Both the position numbers and the translations under genes were made by a program. A DNA stretch of 64,000 nt from Oegoconia quadripuncta (Eukaryota; Arthropoda; Insecta; Lepidoptera; Autostichidae), in assembly GCA_949316235.1 (NCBI GenBank), contig OX438741.1, positions 23,092,324-23,156,323 of the forward strand, read 5' to 3'. This document shows, one piece after another, positions 1 to 10,989 of the stretch. Position 1 is the first letter of the stretch, and every line of letters begins with the position of its first letter. The notes under the pieces were generated by a model. The model was not told where the DNA came from. It worked only from the letters and a program-made list of their open reading frames with translations, and ran no database searches.

Positions 1-470
1 GTTTATTCTTTATCGCACAAGAAATAAAATCAGATTACTTACAGTCAGAAAATAAGTATGTACAAATGTGAGCTCATCTCTAAAGAGATCTCTTTCAGCC
101 ACCCTACTGGAGGTTAGAAATTACACACGAGAGGGAGAACAAACAATAAATGCGAAACCAATAAATATACGTAGTTAATAATAGATACCTATGCTATAAA
201 TACATTTAATAATAAACTGCTTAAAATATTATAAGCAAAATAACTGATTACATATAAATTATCTATACAAATACATAAATAAATCAAATAATAAATGCCT
301 AATCAAACTCATACCAATGATCGAGAAAGATAAGTGCTCTTTTAACCTCTTCTTAAACACAGGCACGGAAAGATTGTCGCGAATATGCGTTCGTAATTTA
401 TTTCATAACTGTGGAGCACGTACAGTGTACCATAAGACTTAAAAAGAGAAATAAGAATAGGAATTAGGTC
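1..470 (-). mobile_element. LINE 3' end (family D), old remnant
   Basis: Read on the minus strand, about 340-420 gives a degenerate peptide of the kind found at the C-terminus of insect LINE ORF2 (RAPQL, stop, NKL, then IRDNLSV and FKKRLKEHL), followed by an AT-rich 3' UTR. The UTR ends near position 1 at a TTTATTCTTTATCGCAC-type tail. The same tail, with a GAGATCTCTT box next to it, recurs at 4733-5230 and 44800-44950. An in-frame stop shows it is dead. The clade is not resolved. Confidence 0.5.
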
Positions 471-884
471 CTATGCCCCTGAAGGTGAAGGACTGACTCG
501 TCTCGTGGATGAACATGTGTAGACAAGCTGGTTCCAGATATTCGATGACGGACCACAAAGGATAAGCAAGTAATAAATGAGTCGAAATACAACCAACCGC
601 AATGTTCGCTTTTGTCGAACATGAAAAAGGAAACTGGGCGGTAATTCAGTCTCTTCATTATTGCAATGTTGACAAATGGTATGTGTTAGATATCATCTGG
701 GAGCTGTACCAGTCTGCCACTCCCACTACCCAACCCGGTGGTAGTCAAGCGGGAAGGCAAATGTCATCAGGGTCACAATTTTTCTGTAATTCTCGAATAT
801 CTAAGTTCACGACTATCGAAATGCATGGCACCTGGGTCGTGCTGCGACCATAATAAATCTTCTCATCTATAACTATTTAATTGG

Positions 885-1105
885 GAAGTTTCGGCACGTA
901 AAAAGAATAAAACCAACTGGGCTCTTCCCGTGGGTGTGGTAAAAGTGATTAAGGGACTTTCCACCAAAAAACATCGTAATGTCTGCATTTCTGCATATTT
1001 CGAAAGGTGAACGCTGGATGTGGTTTCAAGCATTAACATTTTAATATTTGGATCACCCAAACGCTAATGTTTGGGATATCTCTGTCCATCCCATTTGGGA
1101 TAAAT
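885..1105 (+). repeat. Dispersed repeat family C
   Basis: The segment runs from a GGCACGTAAAAAGAATAAAACC-like start through 'aagggacttt..accaaaaaacatc' to 'acccaaacgc..tttgggatatctctg'. The same order of blocks is seen at 21150-21320 and 45000-45220 on this strand and at 37815-38065 on the other. It has no coding content. It is probably the 3' part of a lepidopteran retroelement; the class is not proven. Confidence 0.5.
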
Positions 1106-1264
1106 ACATACATAATGATGTCTTTAAAAACCTAAAAACCTCACAGCATATTTTGTATTTTATCGTAGCAAGTGGAAGTCTGTGGTCTCTGTCTACCCCT
1201 GCGGGAAACAGGCGTGACCTTATGTATTTATATTTAGTATTTTGCGGACGCCATGTTAGTTTGT

Positions 1265-1372
1265 TTGCCATAAAATGTATCCTATGACACTCTGGGGATC
1301 AAGACGAATCTTACTAGCCTGTACTTCAAATTTAGGCTACAGGAAGTAACATAGAAATCTATATACAAACAC
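1265..1372 (-). repeat. Dispersed repeat family E fragment
   Basis: The block 'aaaatgtatcctatgacactctgg' to 'ggaagtaacatagaaatct' matches diverged copies at 8700-8850, 9715-9890, 55575-55975 and 58740-58960. This copy lacks the insertion seen in the 55.6-kb copy, so it serves as a paralogous empty site for the MITE there. Confidence 0.5.
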
Positions 1373-1763
1373 CCGAAAAACATTATCCTCCTTCCTTAGG
1401 CAGGCGGGTAAAACGGCGCTTGTGTGTAAGTAATGATTTATGAAGGTAATCCTAGTAAGTACAACACAATACCTATATCGATTTGCTGCGGAGAATAAGG
1501 GAAGGGGTGTGTACTTTATCTGATTTGTTTAGTCATTCATTAGTGTACGTACCGCACCGCGCAACTCAGCTATTGATGTTTTGTTCAAAGAGAATAACTT
1601 CGAGAGTAACAAAACGTTCAAACAAACTAGAGATGTTATAGAACTCTACTTACCTATATCACTATAGATATTTGTTAAGAGGACATGGACCATTGTATAA
1701 CATATGAAATAAATTGTATAAAATCACTTTATTAGGTCGTTTTCTTTATTATATCTTCAGATA
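1373..1763. other. Unassigned AT-rich sequence
   Basis: I see no gene, RNA or repeat that I can name here. Confidence 0.4.
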
Positions 1764-2273
1764 TGTAGGCTGAATTTGAATTCGTGTAATTCCCAGTAAC
1801 TTGTGACGCCACTCTTGATTACGGGTAACTTTCTTCAATTACCCATTTTTTTATGCACGACGGGTTCGTACTATAGTATACCTCAATCACACCTGATGTT
1901 AAGTGAAGATGAGGTCGAAGGTGAAAGCGTACTGACCCGGAAACTCCAACACATTTGAGGGACTGGCTATCTTATCTCATATCTTACCCATGCAAAGTAA
2001 ACTATTCTGAATGGAAGTCCAACAAATTTCGGCTGAATTCGGCTATGGTTTTATAGTGGAAAGTTCCTCGTAATCAGGATTGGAGTCACCAGCCGAAAAT
2101 ATTTGGACTGCCATACTAAAGGTGGTTTCAGAGTGGTTTACTTTTAAGGGTATTCGAATTTTTTTTATCGAATTCGGTTATAGTTCCTTGGTGAAACTTG
2201 TTCGTAATCAAGAGTGACGTCACCAGTTAATGGGAATTACACGAATTCAAATTCACCCTGTATATATTATTAC
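1764..2273. mobile_element. CAGGGTG-type MITE carrying a nested SINE
   Basis: The ends are imperfect inverted repeats of more than 60 bp. The left end reads '..gctgaatttgaattcgtgta' and the right end reads 'tacacgaattcaaattcacc..'. The same element without the insertion is present at 55626-55888. The extra length here comes partly from a SINE A copy at 1846-1985. The TIR start and the TA-rich target at the other copy suggest the Tc1/mariner superfamily; there is no transposase. Confidence 0.65.
1846..1985 (-). mobile_element. SINE A copy, 5'-truncated, inside MITE
   Basis: It has a T-run, then 'tatgcacgacgggtt', 'caatcacacctgatgttaag' and 'gcgtactgacccggaaac', the shared 3' part of SINE A. 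The tRNA-like head is missing. The copy lies between the arms of the MITE at 1764-2273, so it inserted later. Confidence 0.7.
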
Positions 2274-3045
2274 ACACATACATTTAACATACATAGGACG
2301 GGAAATACAGTATATAGTTACAGTACAAATAACAATCTTTACCAGATTGCTGACTTCTAATAAATTAATATTAAATATCCCGTATCTATGACGTCACTTT
2401 AATTTTTGGGTAAAAAGAATCTACTTTTTATTATATCCATAATAACAGCTTTTAAATGTGTTATGATTACGTATCACTTAAATAAGGCAATACTCAATAA
2501 GTTCATGATATAAAATAAAGGGATTATTTGAACATCCAACAATGTGCAAAACAACTGACTTTTATCTCCTGTCCAAATTTTGTAAATGAGACGGAGCAAA
2601 AGAAAAAACACAAACTTTATCCTACTTATAATGTCGATAGGTATAGATGTATCGTTATGAGTTCTTGTTAAAATATGAATTAGGGATCAACTTGAGGAAA
2701 AAGGTTTTTGTAATAACTCCTTACAGTAAATATGGACAATAAACGAAACAAACACGTGTACGTATTTCTTTAGGTGTTTTTTATGGCAAATAAGCCATTT
2801 ATTGAGTCGTAACTCGTCACACAACAGACCTCTCGTAGTGGCACCATGTTTACAATATTAGTTAGATTGAGATAATGGTTCGTTTGGTTTGTCGGACTAT
2901 GTTCTCTTAATCCCGTCTCATAATAACTATGAAACGGGATTATTTTTTGGGAAAAAAAACTCTATCTTAAATCGAAAAGTCTTTCATTTGATACTTAAGG
3001 TGACCCTCGTGCTAATCAATTCATAAAAATTAAAATTTCTAGTGT
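2274..3045. other. Unassigned AT-rich sequence
   Basis: No ORF, RNA or named repeat is recognised. Short homopolymer runs only. Confidence 0.4.
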
Positions 3046-3047
3046 AA

Positions 3048-3240
3048 TTTTTTTTTTAATGCACAACGGGTTAGTACTTGACCTCAATCACACCTGATGT
3101 TAAGTGAAGATGAGGTTGAAGGTGGAAGCGTACTGACCCGCAAACCCCAACACATTTGGAGGACTGGCTATCTTATCTCTGACAACCGGAACACAACAAT
3201 GTTATTAACATTGCTGCTTAGCGGCAGTTTTAGATAAGTA
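3048..3240 (-). mobile_element. SINE A copy, 5'-truncated
   Basis: The T-run at 3048 is followed by 'aatgcacaacgggttagtac' and the family A body up to the 'gcggcagttttagataag' block. It has no tRNA-like head. Confidence 0.75.
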
Positions 3241-4732
3241 ATGCAACTAAAGCGTATTTTCTTACTAACATTGGAAGGAGTGGTGATGGGTACCCAATAC
3301 TGCTAATGAATGTGTGAATGAGAAGTCTCTCATGCCAGAGATTTGATTAAATTGGCCTCATCTTCAATTAACATCACGAGCGCCTGAGGTATAGTAGCAG
3401 CTAAAATAAACACCCTTCGTTCGCTAACGCGCTAGCTCTTTTCCATTAATTATTTCGTTCAAGACAAAACAACAACAAGGTATCAAAATTTCACTTCTGA
3501 CAATACTACTTTACTCATGGTTTGTTTTGCCTTGTACGAAATTAATGTAATGAATGCCATAGATTTAGCGCACTAGAGAATGTAAGAGTATACTTTTAGC
3601 TGCGGGTGACTGTACTAACCCGTCTGACATCAGAATGGCAGGTCACCGCAAAAAGTAGTCTAGCTTCCAAAATGTGTAGGTAGCAACTATTTAACGAATG
3701 GTAGCAACTAGTAGCAACTAGAAGGTGAATACGAGTGGTGACCAGCCATCCTGACGCTAACCAAAAACAGCCCATAATAAACAGAATAGAAAATTTTGCC
3801 ACATAACTAGTTTTCTAGGCACCAGATGTTACTCGCTACAATAGGCTGCACATTTATTTACCATTTTTATGTGTATAAAACTCTGCCTCGTAGGACAAGC
3901 CTCGAGCAAAGCCCGAATTACGACTACTCAGTAACAAGATTTGATCCGAGGCCAATGGCAACACCGCTGTTACTCGACTTAACTCTAGTTTAGGAAAAAG
4001 TTAAGATGAATAGGCATTTAGTGGGATCACGTGCTTTTGCGTGGGATTTCCAGTCGTAGTTCAACAGATTAATTTAAATTCAAGCAAGTAGCGTCTACTT
4101 ATTTTATGTAGTACCTATCTAAACGTTTGATTGCACGAGAATTTAAAATATTTCCGTTAGAAATTCAAATGCGTTCATAGAAATCTTAATCGTGTTTGTT
4201 GGGACTGGATATGCATCTTCGAGTACCTATACTATGTTTTATTACTTTAGGAAAATCTGTTGGCTAATGTTAAGGTAAACCAATTGTAATATTCTATTCT
4301 TCTTTTCGAGTCGAGGCAAGTTCCAAATTTTATTGGACCAAAACTTAGCCAATCTAACAGCACTCTCAATATTCTATTTATAACACACCTGTTGGTTTTC
4401 TAAATAAAATAAAATAATCCGAGATGTATTCGCACAATTTCAATATAGCGGTCAACTCTACATACTACTTTGATTGAATACTTAGCAGGATTAGTGCGAC
4501 ATGTCGTGCAAGCGGCCCCTCCAATTGCGACATTACCCACGCCCCAGGGAATCCAATTCAGTATATTGTCTGCCTCCTGTACTGTTTCTTTATTTTCTGA
4601 TTCACTTTGAGGCCACGATTAATTTCCGTCTTATTTTGATTTGAATGATGGAGGTTATTGATAGGCCGAAATGTGATTTGTGAATGATAGTGAGGTTCTT
4701 TTGTAACGGATACATGTTATTAGTGTTATTTA
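3241..4732. other. Unassigned sequence, no gene seen
   Basis: Only short random ORFs occur. Around 3590-3800 a 68-codon minus-strand ORF shows no recognisable motif and no splice context, and I do not call it. Confidence 0.4.
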
Positions 4733-5230
4733 TTTATTTATTTATTTAACACTTTATTGTACACACACACAAAGAAATGGTCATTAACAAATATTTTAGA
4801 AAAATGTACAAAGGGCGAACTTATCTCTATAAGAGATCTCTTCCAGCAAACCCGTGAGAGCGAAATTTTATATAAACGGTAGACATAAAGTGTACACGAA
4901 ACAGAAGAAACAAAAAATGTTAAAAATATCATATAAAGAATAAAACCAACATAATACATTAAACGAAAAATTACCCAACATAAATACACAAATACATACA
5001 TACAACATTATATATAAATACATATAATATAATATTATACATAAATAATATACATAAACCATACACATAATACAAAAATTCCTATAATAAATTTATAACC
5101 TGTACAGCAAGATGACAATTAAAATTTAAATATTGTAAATAACGGATTAACTGACTTGACGTGAGACCTCAAGATAGTGCTCTTTAACTCTAGCTTTAAA
5201 AACGTCAAGAGTTTGACTATTTTATGTTTT
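4733..5230 (-). mobile_element. LINE 3' end (family D)
   Basis: The 3' tail 'atttaacactttattgtaca' and the 'tctctataagagatctcttc' box match the copies at 1-117 and 44810-44945. On the minus strand, 5160-5230 reads as a C-terminal LINE peptide (FKARVKEHYLE-like). The copy is degenerate and 5'-truncated. Confidence 0.55.
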
Positions 5231-5572
5231 GGCATATCTCTACGTAATTATAGTTATCCAGAACATTTTCTCTCACTCTCAACAAGATCAGTTTTATTCG
5301 TCTACTATTACTACTAATATAATATCTAAAACGAACTAACAACATTTTGGGTGTACTTATGTGGGAGTGTGTATAAATAAACTACCCACGACATGTAATA
5401 TTAATTAATTAATTGGGTGTTCTATTAAACTATAAGTATTAAAATATAAGTAAAACTCACTTTGGCTTTACGTTTAATTTAATGACTTTCCTTAGCTAGA
5501 AAAAAATATTTTCTTTATATTGAAATGGCATGAATCAAATGTATTTATGTAGTAGGTATATCAACCCTCTGG
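5231..5572. other. Unassigned AT-rich sequence
   Basis: Nothing recognised. Confidence 0.4.
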
Positions 5573-5640
5573 TATCCACAACACAAGCCTATAGTTGCTT
5601 ACTGTGGAACTAGATGGCGCTGTGTGTATGTATAAACAAA
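5573..5640 (+). mobile_element. SINE B fragment
   Basis: The block 'acaagcctatagttgcttac' plus 'aactagatggcgctgtgtgt' is the reverse complement of the 3' part of the SINE B copies at 9083 and 51860. Confidence 0.6.
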
Positions 5641-6433
5641 AAAAAAATAATGGAAGCTTGTTATTTTTATTACTTAGTAATAATTACGCAAATATTTCTT
5701 CCAAATATACGCTGTAATTTCTTCATAACTTTTCAATATGACGCTCACAAAGCGAATCTTTAATTATCTCTGTATGAAAATCCATTATTGCATTTAGTAT
5801 CTAGTGCTATTTTTAATATTAAACGGTTGACCAACGACATCAGTCTATATAATTGGGCTCATGCAAAGACATTTAAAGAACAATCTGATTAGTCGCTGCG
5901 GCTTGCTTATTCTTAATTTGAATATAAAAAACTTTGAAAATAAAGTTTTCTTATTCTTAAAAAAACACTGAAAGTAAAAATACTAGCGCAAGCACAGACT
6001 AAAAAAAAGTCACAAACAAAGCTTGTAAAATGGATACTAGATAACGATAGGTAAAAGAATTTCACAGTTTAATAGGCACTGCTCTGTTCCAAATTCAGGT
6101 ACTTTAGGCAGAGAAGTTTCTTATAAATCAAGCGTGTATATCTAAATTTTTGATGATATTAATGTTACTGTAAGTGTTTAACGCAAAATAAACCCAGTAA
6201 CCCATTATATATTTCAACAGCAATCATGATCGTAACAGGAATATTTGGGATCAGCTACATTTTTTTAAGAACTGCGTGTGCCAAACCTGTGTGGAAGTTT
6301 AGTTAGAACGTTACATTCCCAACTCGATATCATTTCTCTTGACCCCAATCAACAAATGCAACTGAGGACTAATCTCAAATCACTGATGTCAAAAATATCA
6401 CCGATGAGCTGGAAATCACTGTATTTCAAAGTC
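5641..6433. other. Unassigned sequence
   Basis: No gene or repeat recognised. Confidence 0.4.
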
Positions 6434-6435
6434 AT

Positions 6436-6744
6436 ATTTTTTTATTTTTTTTTGTTTGCACAACGAGTTCGCACTTGACCTCAATCACATCAGATCAGTG
6501 AAGATGACGCCGAAGATGGGGGCGTATTGACCCGGAAACCTTATTTCGGGGACTGGCTATCTTACCTTTGACAACCTGAACATAACAATGCGGCAAACTT
6601 TTGATAAGATGGAGGCAGCTAGCCAGTTGGACATTTAAAATGCTTTACAACCAAACAAAGCGAGTACTAAATATGTACCCCGCTGGGGATCGATCCCGCA
6701 ACCATAAACCCTATGTTGTTTACATTGAGCCACGAAGGCGATTG
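6436..6744 (-). mobile_element. SINE A copy, nearly full length
   Basis: It runs from the T-rich 3' tail through the family A body to a tRNA-like head at the right end. On the minus strand the head has an A-box-like TGGCTCAATG and a B-box-like GGGATCGATCCC region. Diverged: the block after the B box is shortened. Confidence 0.75.
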
Positions 6745-8065
6745 AAAATCATACCTGTGTACTACCACAGATTACTAATAAGTTACTAAAGTAAGTACTA
6801 CTAACATTCTCTTGTCAAACTACCCGAGGTAAATGACGTTTAAAAGCAAGAAATTTATCAGTCGGTAATTGTATGTGAATTTTCAGGTTCTAGAAAAAGT
6901 CTCTTGTGTTTTACTCCGCAGTGATTTCAAGTCGATTTGGAATGGGTAGGTACTTGATTCAATATTTTTTAAGCTAAGATTTTGTTTAATTATCGACGCT
7001 GAAAAATTCGATATAGAAGTCGGTGACATTTAATTTTTCAGTTGCCATTTTGTCCCTCGGTTACATTCAACAATTGATCCACACACGCAATCTCTCTTGA
7101 ATTTTCGACCAGTAGAAAACGTTTGAACGCTCAAAAGGGACCGTCCTGTCCCTGACAACAATATATAGTATCTCGTCCTGGGACAGATAAAAGGCTGACA
7201 ACGATAATTGAAAAAAGCTGATGATTTCGAGTATTCACAGATTGATGAGCATCACGTGAAGCGGGACGATGGGTCGAGTCAGGTTGGTAAATCGGCGGCA
7301 GCCTAATGGCCAATAAACTAAGTCCGCGGCAAATTTCATTAAAGTCCGTAGAGAGAGCCGTTCGCTAAATCGTCTGACAAACAGCGTCGTCTTGGCGGGC
7401 AACGTTTGGCTAAGGAAGTCTATGATCGTTTATTGGTTAATGTGATGGGAAACTTTTGTAAATGGCTCCGTACTTTCCGAAGGTCTTTTATGATCACATA
7501 TCGTGCAAAACCTGCTTACTTTACAAATGGCAAGTTTCAGGCTATTTGTGTTAGACATGTACTTTCTAATACCTGTTTTTGCTCGCATTGTGTATATTTA
7601 AAAAATAAATTCTACATTAGAAATGCTTTAAAAAAAGATTTTAATGTTCCACCATGATTATCACATATTATTCTAGTACAAAGACGAGTAACGAAATCAA
7701 AAAATCAAAATCAAAAAAATATTTATTTTGTAGGATAAAAATTAGCACTTGCAAAAAAGTAATTTTTTTCCGACGTAACCGACAAAACAACCTAGCCGAA
7801 ATTCGACTTGCTCAAGCACTGCTCTTGCTATCAGGGAGTTCCAGTCCCTACATCTTGGCTCCATCATCAGATGAGCTCGACGGTATCATAATATTGCATT
7901 GTCACCGAAGTTACATAAATATGCTTTTTAGCTCAATCAGATACCAGCAAATGGTTGAAAAATGGTTTGTCAATTTTGAAACGGACTGCTTACTCTTTAA
8001 TACGAACATTGTAAACTAAATAACTTGTAATGCACATATTTTGAGGGGATCTGTAACCCCTTCTT
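6745..8065. other. Unassigned sequence
   Basis: ORFs at 7406-7657 and 7654-8019 have AT-driven composition and no motif, homologous repeat or splice context. I regard them as chance ORFs. Confidence 0.35.
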
Positions 8066-8458
8066 AACCGACTTCCAAAATGGACGAGGTTCTATGTTCG
8101 TCTGTATGTATGTACTAAGGTACGGCATGATCACGTCGATTGTGAATATTCCTCAAATCAGCAATTGCGTTGTATTGCGCTGTTCAATAATAAATTATGC
8201 ACAATTTAGTTTACCTTCGCCCATCATAATAATATTAGCATTTTTAACCGACTTCAGAAAAGTAGAAGGTTTTATTTCAGTCAGTATGTATTTCTTTCAT
8301 GTATGTTCAATCATATTTTTGTCAATTGTTAACCAATTTTGATGCGGTTAACCGCCAGACTGGTACCATATAAATTTGGTTAAGATCTGATGTTGCTTTC
8401 GGAGATAGACCCAAATAGTAGTATAGTTAGTTGTATACTTTGAGCCCTGAAGTCGGCT
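8066..8458. mobile_element. AACCGACTTC...GAAGTCGG element
   Basis: It starts with AACCGACTTCC and ends with the inverted GAAGTCGG. A second AACCGACTTC start at about 8248 suggests a nested or tandem copy. I recognise this start as a widespread insect repeat. It has no coding capacity, and the class is uncertain. Confidence 0.4.
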
Positions 8459-8699
8459 GTTTTGCATTGTTTTGGCGGGTCAATTGATTCGAATTTCTGC
8501 AAAATCTATAAATTCCAAATTTTCAGTCGACGCGAACACTGAGATGAAACTCACTGGAGTGCACAAGCACATACTGCTCGCGCATGCCACTGAACTGCCC
8601 GGAAGTGCTTGATCGGGAATATTGATTTAACTACTTTATCTTGTGTGATTGAGACTTATATATATTTCTTACCCAACTGCCTCAGGAACGAAGGTGGAC

Positions 8700-8850
8700 C
8701 TATGTCACACCTATGTAGATTTCTATTTATGTTACCTCCTGTAGGCTAAACGGCTTCATTGATTTTGAAGTGCAAACTTGATTCATTCACGATCCTCAGA
8801 GTGTCATAGTGTCATATATTTTGTGGTAAAAAATCCATCATGATTAATTA
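8700..8850 (+). repeat. Dispersed repeat family E copy
   Basis: The blocks 'tagatttctatttatgttac', 'taaacggcttcattgatttt' and 'cagagtgtcatagtgtcata' match the copies at 9715-9890 and 55575-55975. Confidence 0.5.
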
Positions 8851-9082
8851 TAATAAAATATGAATAATGCTGTCAGGATTTTTGTATTTTTTTTGATTTT
8901 TAAAAAAGTAGTTATTTATTATTGCAATACATATATAGGTAGTTCACCGTATTATAGGTACGCTTGTTTTTATTATAATAAGTACTGTTCAGACCGAGTC
9001 AAGTGTTTTTTTTTTGTAACTTGCGTTTGTTAGATGCATGTTACGTATGTATGTTACATGAAATATAATAAATAAATAAACA

Positions 9083-9317
9083 TTCTTAGACGTACACACA
9101 GCGCCATCTAGTTCCGCAGTAAGCAACTATAGGCTTGTGTTGTGGATACCAGATGGTTTATATACTACATAAATACATTTTATTGTAAATAAATATTTAT
9201 TATAAATGAAAACATTGTCCATATTCATCACGCAAACATATGCCCCTAGCGGGATTCGAACCCGCGACCTGTTGGTATAGTGGTCAGAGTTTCTAACCAC
9301 TACACCAAACAGGTCGT
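9083..9317 (-). mobile_element. SINE B, tRNA-derived, full length
   Basis: On the minus strand the 5' head at about 9240-9316 folds like a tRNA gene. It has 'tggtgtagtggtta' as the A box and 'gcgggttcgaatcccgc' as the B box with its arm. The body follows, with 'ccatctggtatccacaac' and 'gatggcgctgtgtgt' near the 3' end. Related copies lie at 38360, 50506, 51860 and 53341. The long body argues against a stand-alone tRNA gene. Confidence 0.75.
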
Positions 9318-9714
9318 TATATACATAAGAATAGCTATTTATTTATACTTCATCTGTGGCTACTATACCTATCAAATGGCTTCTCGAGTTATTTAAAAAA
9401 AGATAGAGATCAAAGATTTTTACGTTGCCAGGTTGTTGGTAAACGTTCGACATGTAATAAAAATACAACTAAACTTCGTTGTCATATTCGTTGTTACTAT
9501 TGGAAATGGAATACCTACTAGGTTAAATTGTATTGTTTGAAGTTTGATACCGTTGTTTTCATCAATGTTGGGAGTTCCCGATATTGGAAAATACTTTAAC
9601 AAATGGAGTTTCGAAAGTGGCGGGCGTTTTAGTATCATAACAATAATGTACCACCCTAAATACAAAAGTTATTTTAATTTTTGTTTTGTTTTACTTTGCA
9701 ATTGAATGAAATAA
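9318..9714. other. Unassigned sequence
   Basis: An 81-codon minus-strand ORF at 9420-9665 has no recognisable feature. Confidence 0.35.
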
Positions 9715-9890
9715 TTATGAGTTTAGTAGATTTCTATGTTACCAGGGGGTAAATGGCTTGACCTAATTCGAAGTGCATGGTGTCGTTAAATTTATTTTGA
9801 TCCCTGGAGTGTCATAGGATACTTTTATGGTAAAAATCCAACATGGCGCCCGCAAAATACAAAACCGTATTTCGGGTTTTTAAACTTGTA
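9715..9890 (+). repeat. Dispersed repeat family E copy
   Basis: The blocks 'tagatttctatgttaccagg', 'tccctggagtgtcataggat' and 'aacatggcgcccgcaaaata' are shared with 58740-58960 and 55575-55625. Confidence 0.55.
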
Positions 9891-9934
9891 TTATTATTCG
9901 CAGATGTTTAGAATCCCTATTTCAAGGCCTAGTT

Positions 9935-10160
9935 AGTCCCACATCACAACCAAAAGGCGGCGGGTTTGATTCTCCGCGGACCTACGATACCTACATGTTT
10001 AGTGCCTGGTTTGGTTGGTGTTAGGGCATTTTTTGGCGAGTAGTGCTAGTGATCAACACACCGGGAAGCGCAGCGTGAGCAACCTTCCACCTTCGGACTA
10101 CCTTTACATAACATCAGGTGTTATTGTGATCAAGCACTGACCCAAGGTGTATAATTAAAA
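9935..10160 (+). mobile_element. Diverged SINE A relative
   Basis: The order is the family order: B-box-like 'ggcgggtttgattctccgcg', 'tggtttggttggtgttaggg', 'acatcaggtgttattgtgat' and an A-rich end. Internal sequence differs strongly from the other copies, so it may be an older subfamily. Confidence 0.5.
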
Positions 10161-10468
10161 CAATCATTTATTTTCCTCGAACTTTACTTTTCCTTACATA
10201 ACTTGTATTCAACAAAGAAAAGTTCGACATTTCATTTGAAATGATTTTTATTCAAATAATTGGTCTAGTGGGTAAAGTGACCCTGCCTCTGATAATCCTT
10301 TATTCGGTATTGCGTAGGAAATTGAAACGGTCACATACCATACCAATACGAACATTTATTCCAGAGTCATGGAAGTTTATCATGGAACAAAAACCAGCCT
10401 TGAAGTTTTTAAAAAAATGTATGTATGTTAATCTAGTATTTCAGGCTTTGCCTCGTTAGATAATTGGT

Positions 10469-10473
10469 GTAAG
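10469..10473. repeat. Left target-site duplication of BEL element
   Basis: GTAAG directly precedes the LTR start TGTTACA and is repeated at 18497-18501, directly after the LTR end CCAACA. Confidence 0.9.
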
Positions 10474-10708
10474 TGTTACAAACGGAGCATCTCCGAATGA
10501 TTCGCGCGCTTCCGTAGCTATAGTAGACGCATTACGAACTGAGTCGTCGGGCCATAAACGTCAATAACGATAGGAATGTGCAACGCAATGCAGTTCGTTA
10601 TCGATAAAGCTACCTGCGTACGCGCTGTCGATGAGTCACTGTGACCCTCATTAGCACTCTGACTCCTGATTGGTCGTTACGATGCGCCGTTAGGGTTGTT
10701 GTTTTGCT

Positions 10709-10716
10709 ATAAATGT
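10709..10716 (+). promoter_or_regulatory. TATA-like box upstream of small ORF
   Basis: 'gctataaatg' lies about 20 bp before the first ATG of the ORF in the TIR element. It is plausible by position only. Confidence 0.3.
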
Positions 10717-10731
10717 AATTAATGTAATGAA

Positions 10732-10989
10732 ATGTACACAGTCACCTTTGACACTTTCTTGTGCACAATGGAGAATTTATTTTCTAACGTGGGTTTGAAT
10801 AAATTAAAAGGTGATATCAACGCTCTAGCTCGGACTGTAATTCACAACGTGTTCCTGTCTTTCAACGAATTGAAAAGTGATCCCGAGAAAATAAGTTTAC
10901 TCAACTTCAATAAACTTGAAACCCCGCCACTGATAATAAATCTACAGGAAGATGACACAGATGATGAAGATTCGGATGAGGATGAATAA
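10732..10989 (+). CDS. Small acidic-tailed protein in TIR element, unknown
   Basis: The ORF is 85 codons, ending in TAA. The first ATG is at 10732. The second in-frame ATG at 10768 has a better context (A at -3, G at +4) and would give 73 residues starting MENLFSNVGLNKLKGD. The middle is mixed hydrophobic and polar with LARTVIHNVFLSFNEL, which could form a helix. The C-terminus is very acidic (EDDTDDEDSDEDE). No known domain is recognised. It sits wholly inside the 722-bp TIR element, so it may be element-borne or captured host sequence. It is not a transposase by size. Confidence 0.5.
   Translation: MYTVTFDTFLCTMENLFSNVGLNKLKGDINALARTVIHNVFLSFNELKSDPEKISLLNFNKLETPPLIINLQEDDTDDEDSDEDE

Noticed and set aside
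7406..8019. Two adjoining ORFs (83 and 121 codons)
   Set aside because: Composition follows the AT bias, no domain, and the second runs through homopolymers.
9240..9316. A stand-alone tRNA gene on the minus strand
   Set aside because: A and B boxes are good, but the same head is joined to the same body at several other places, so it is the head of SINE B.
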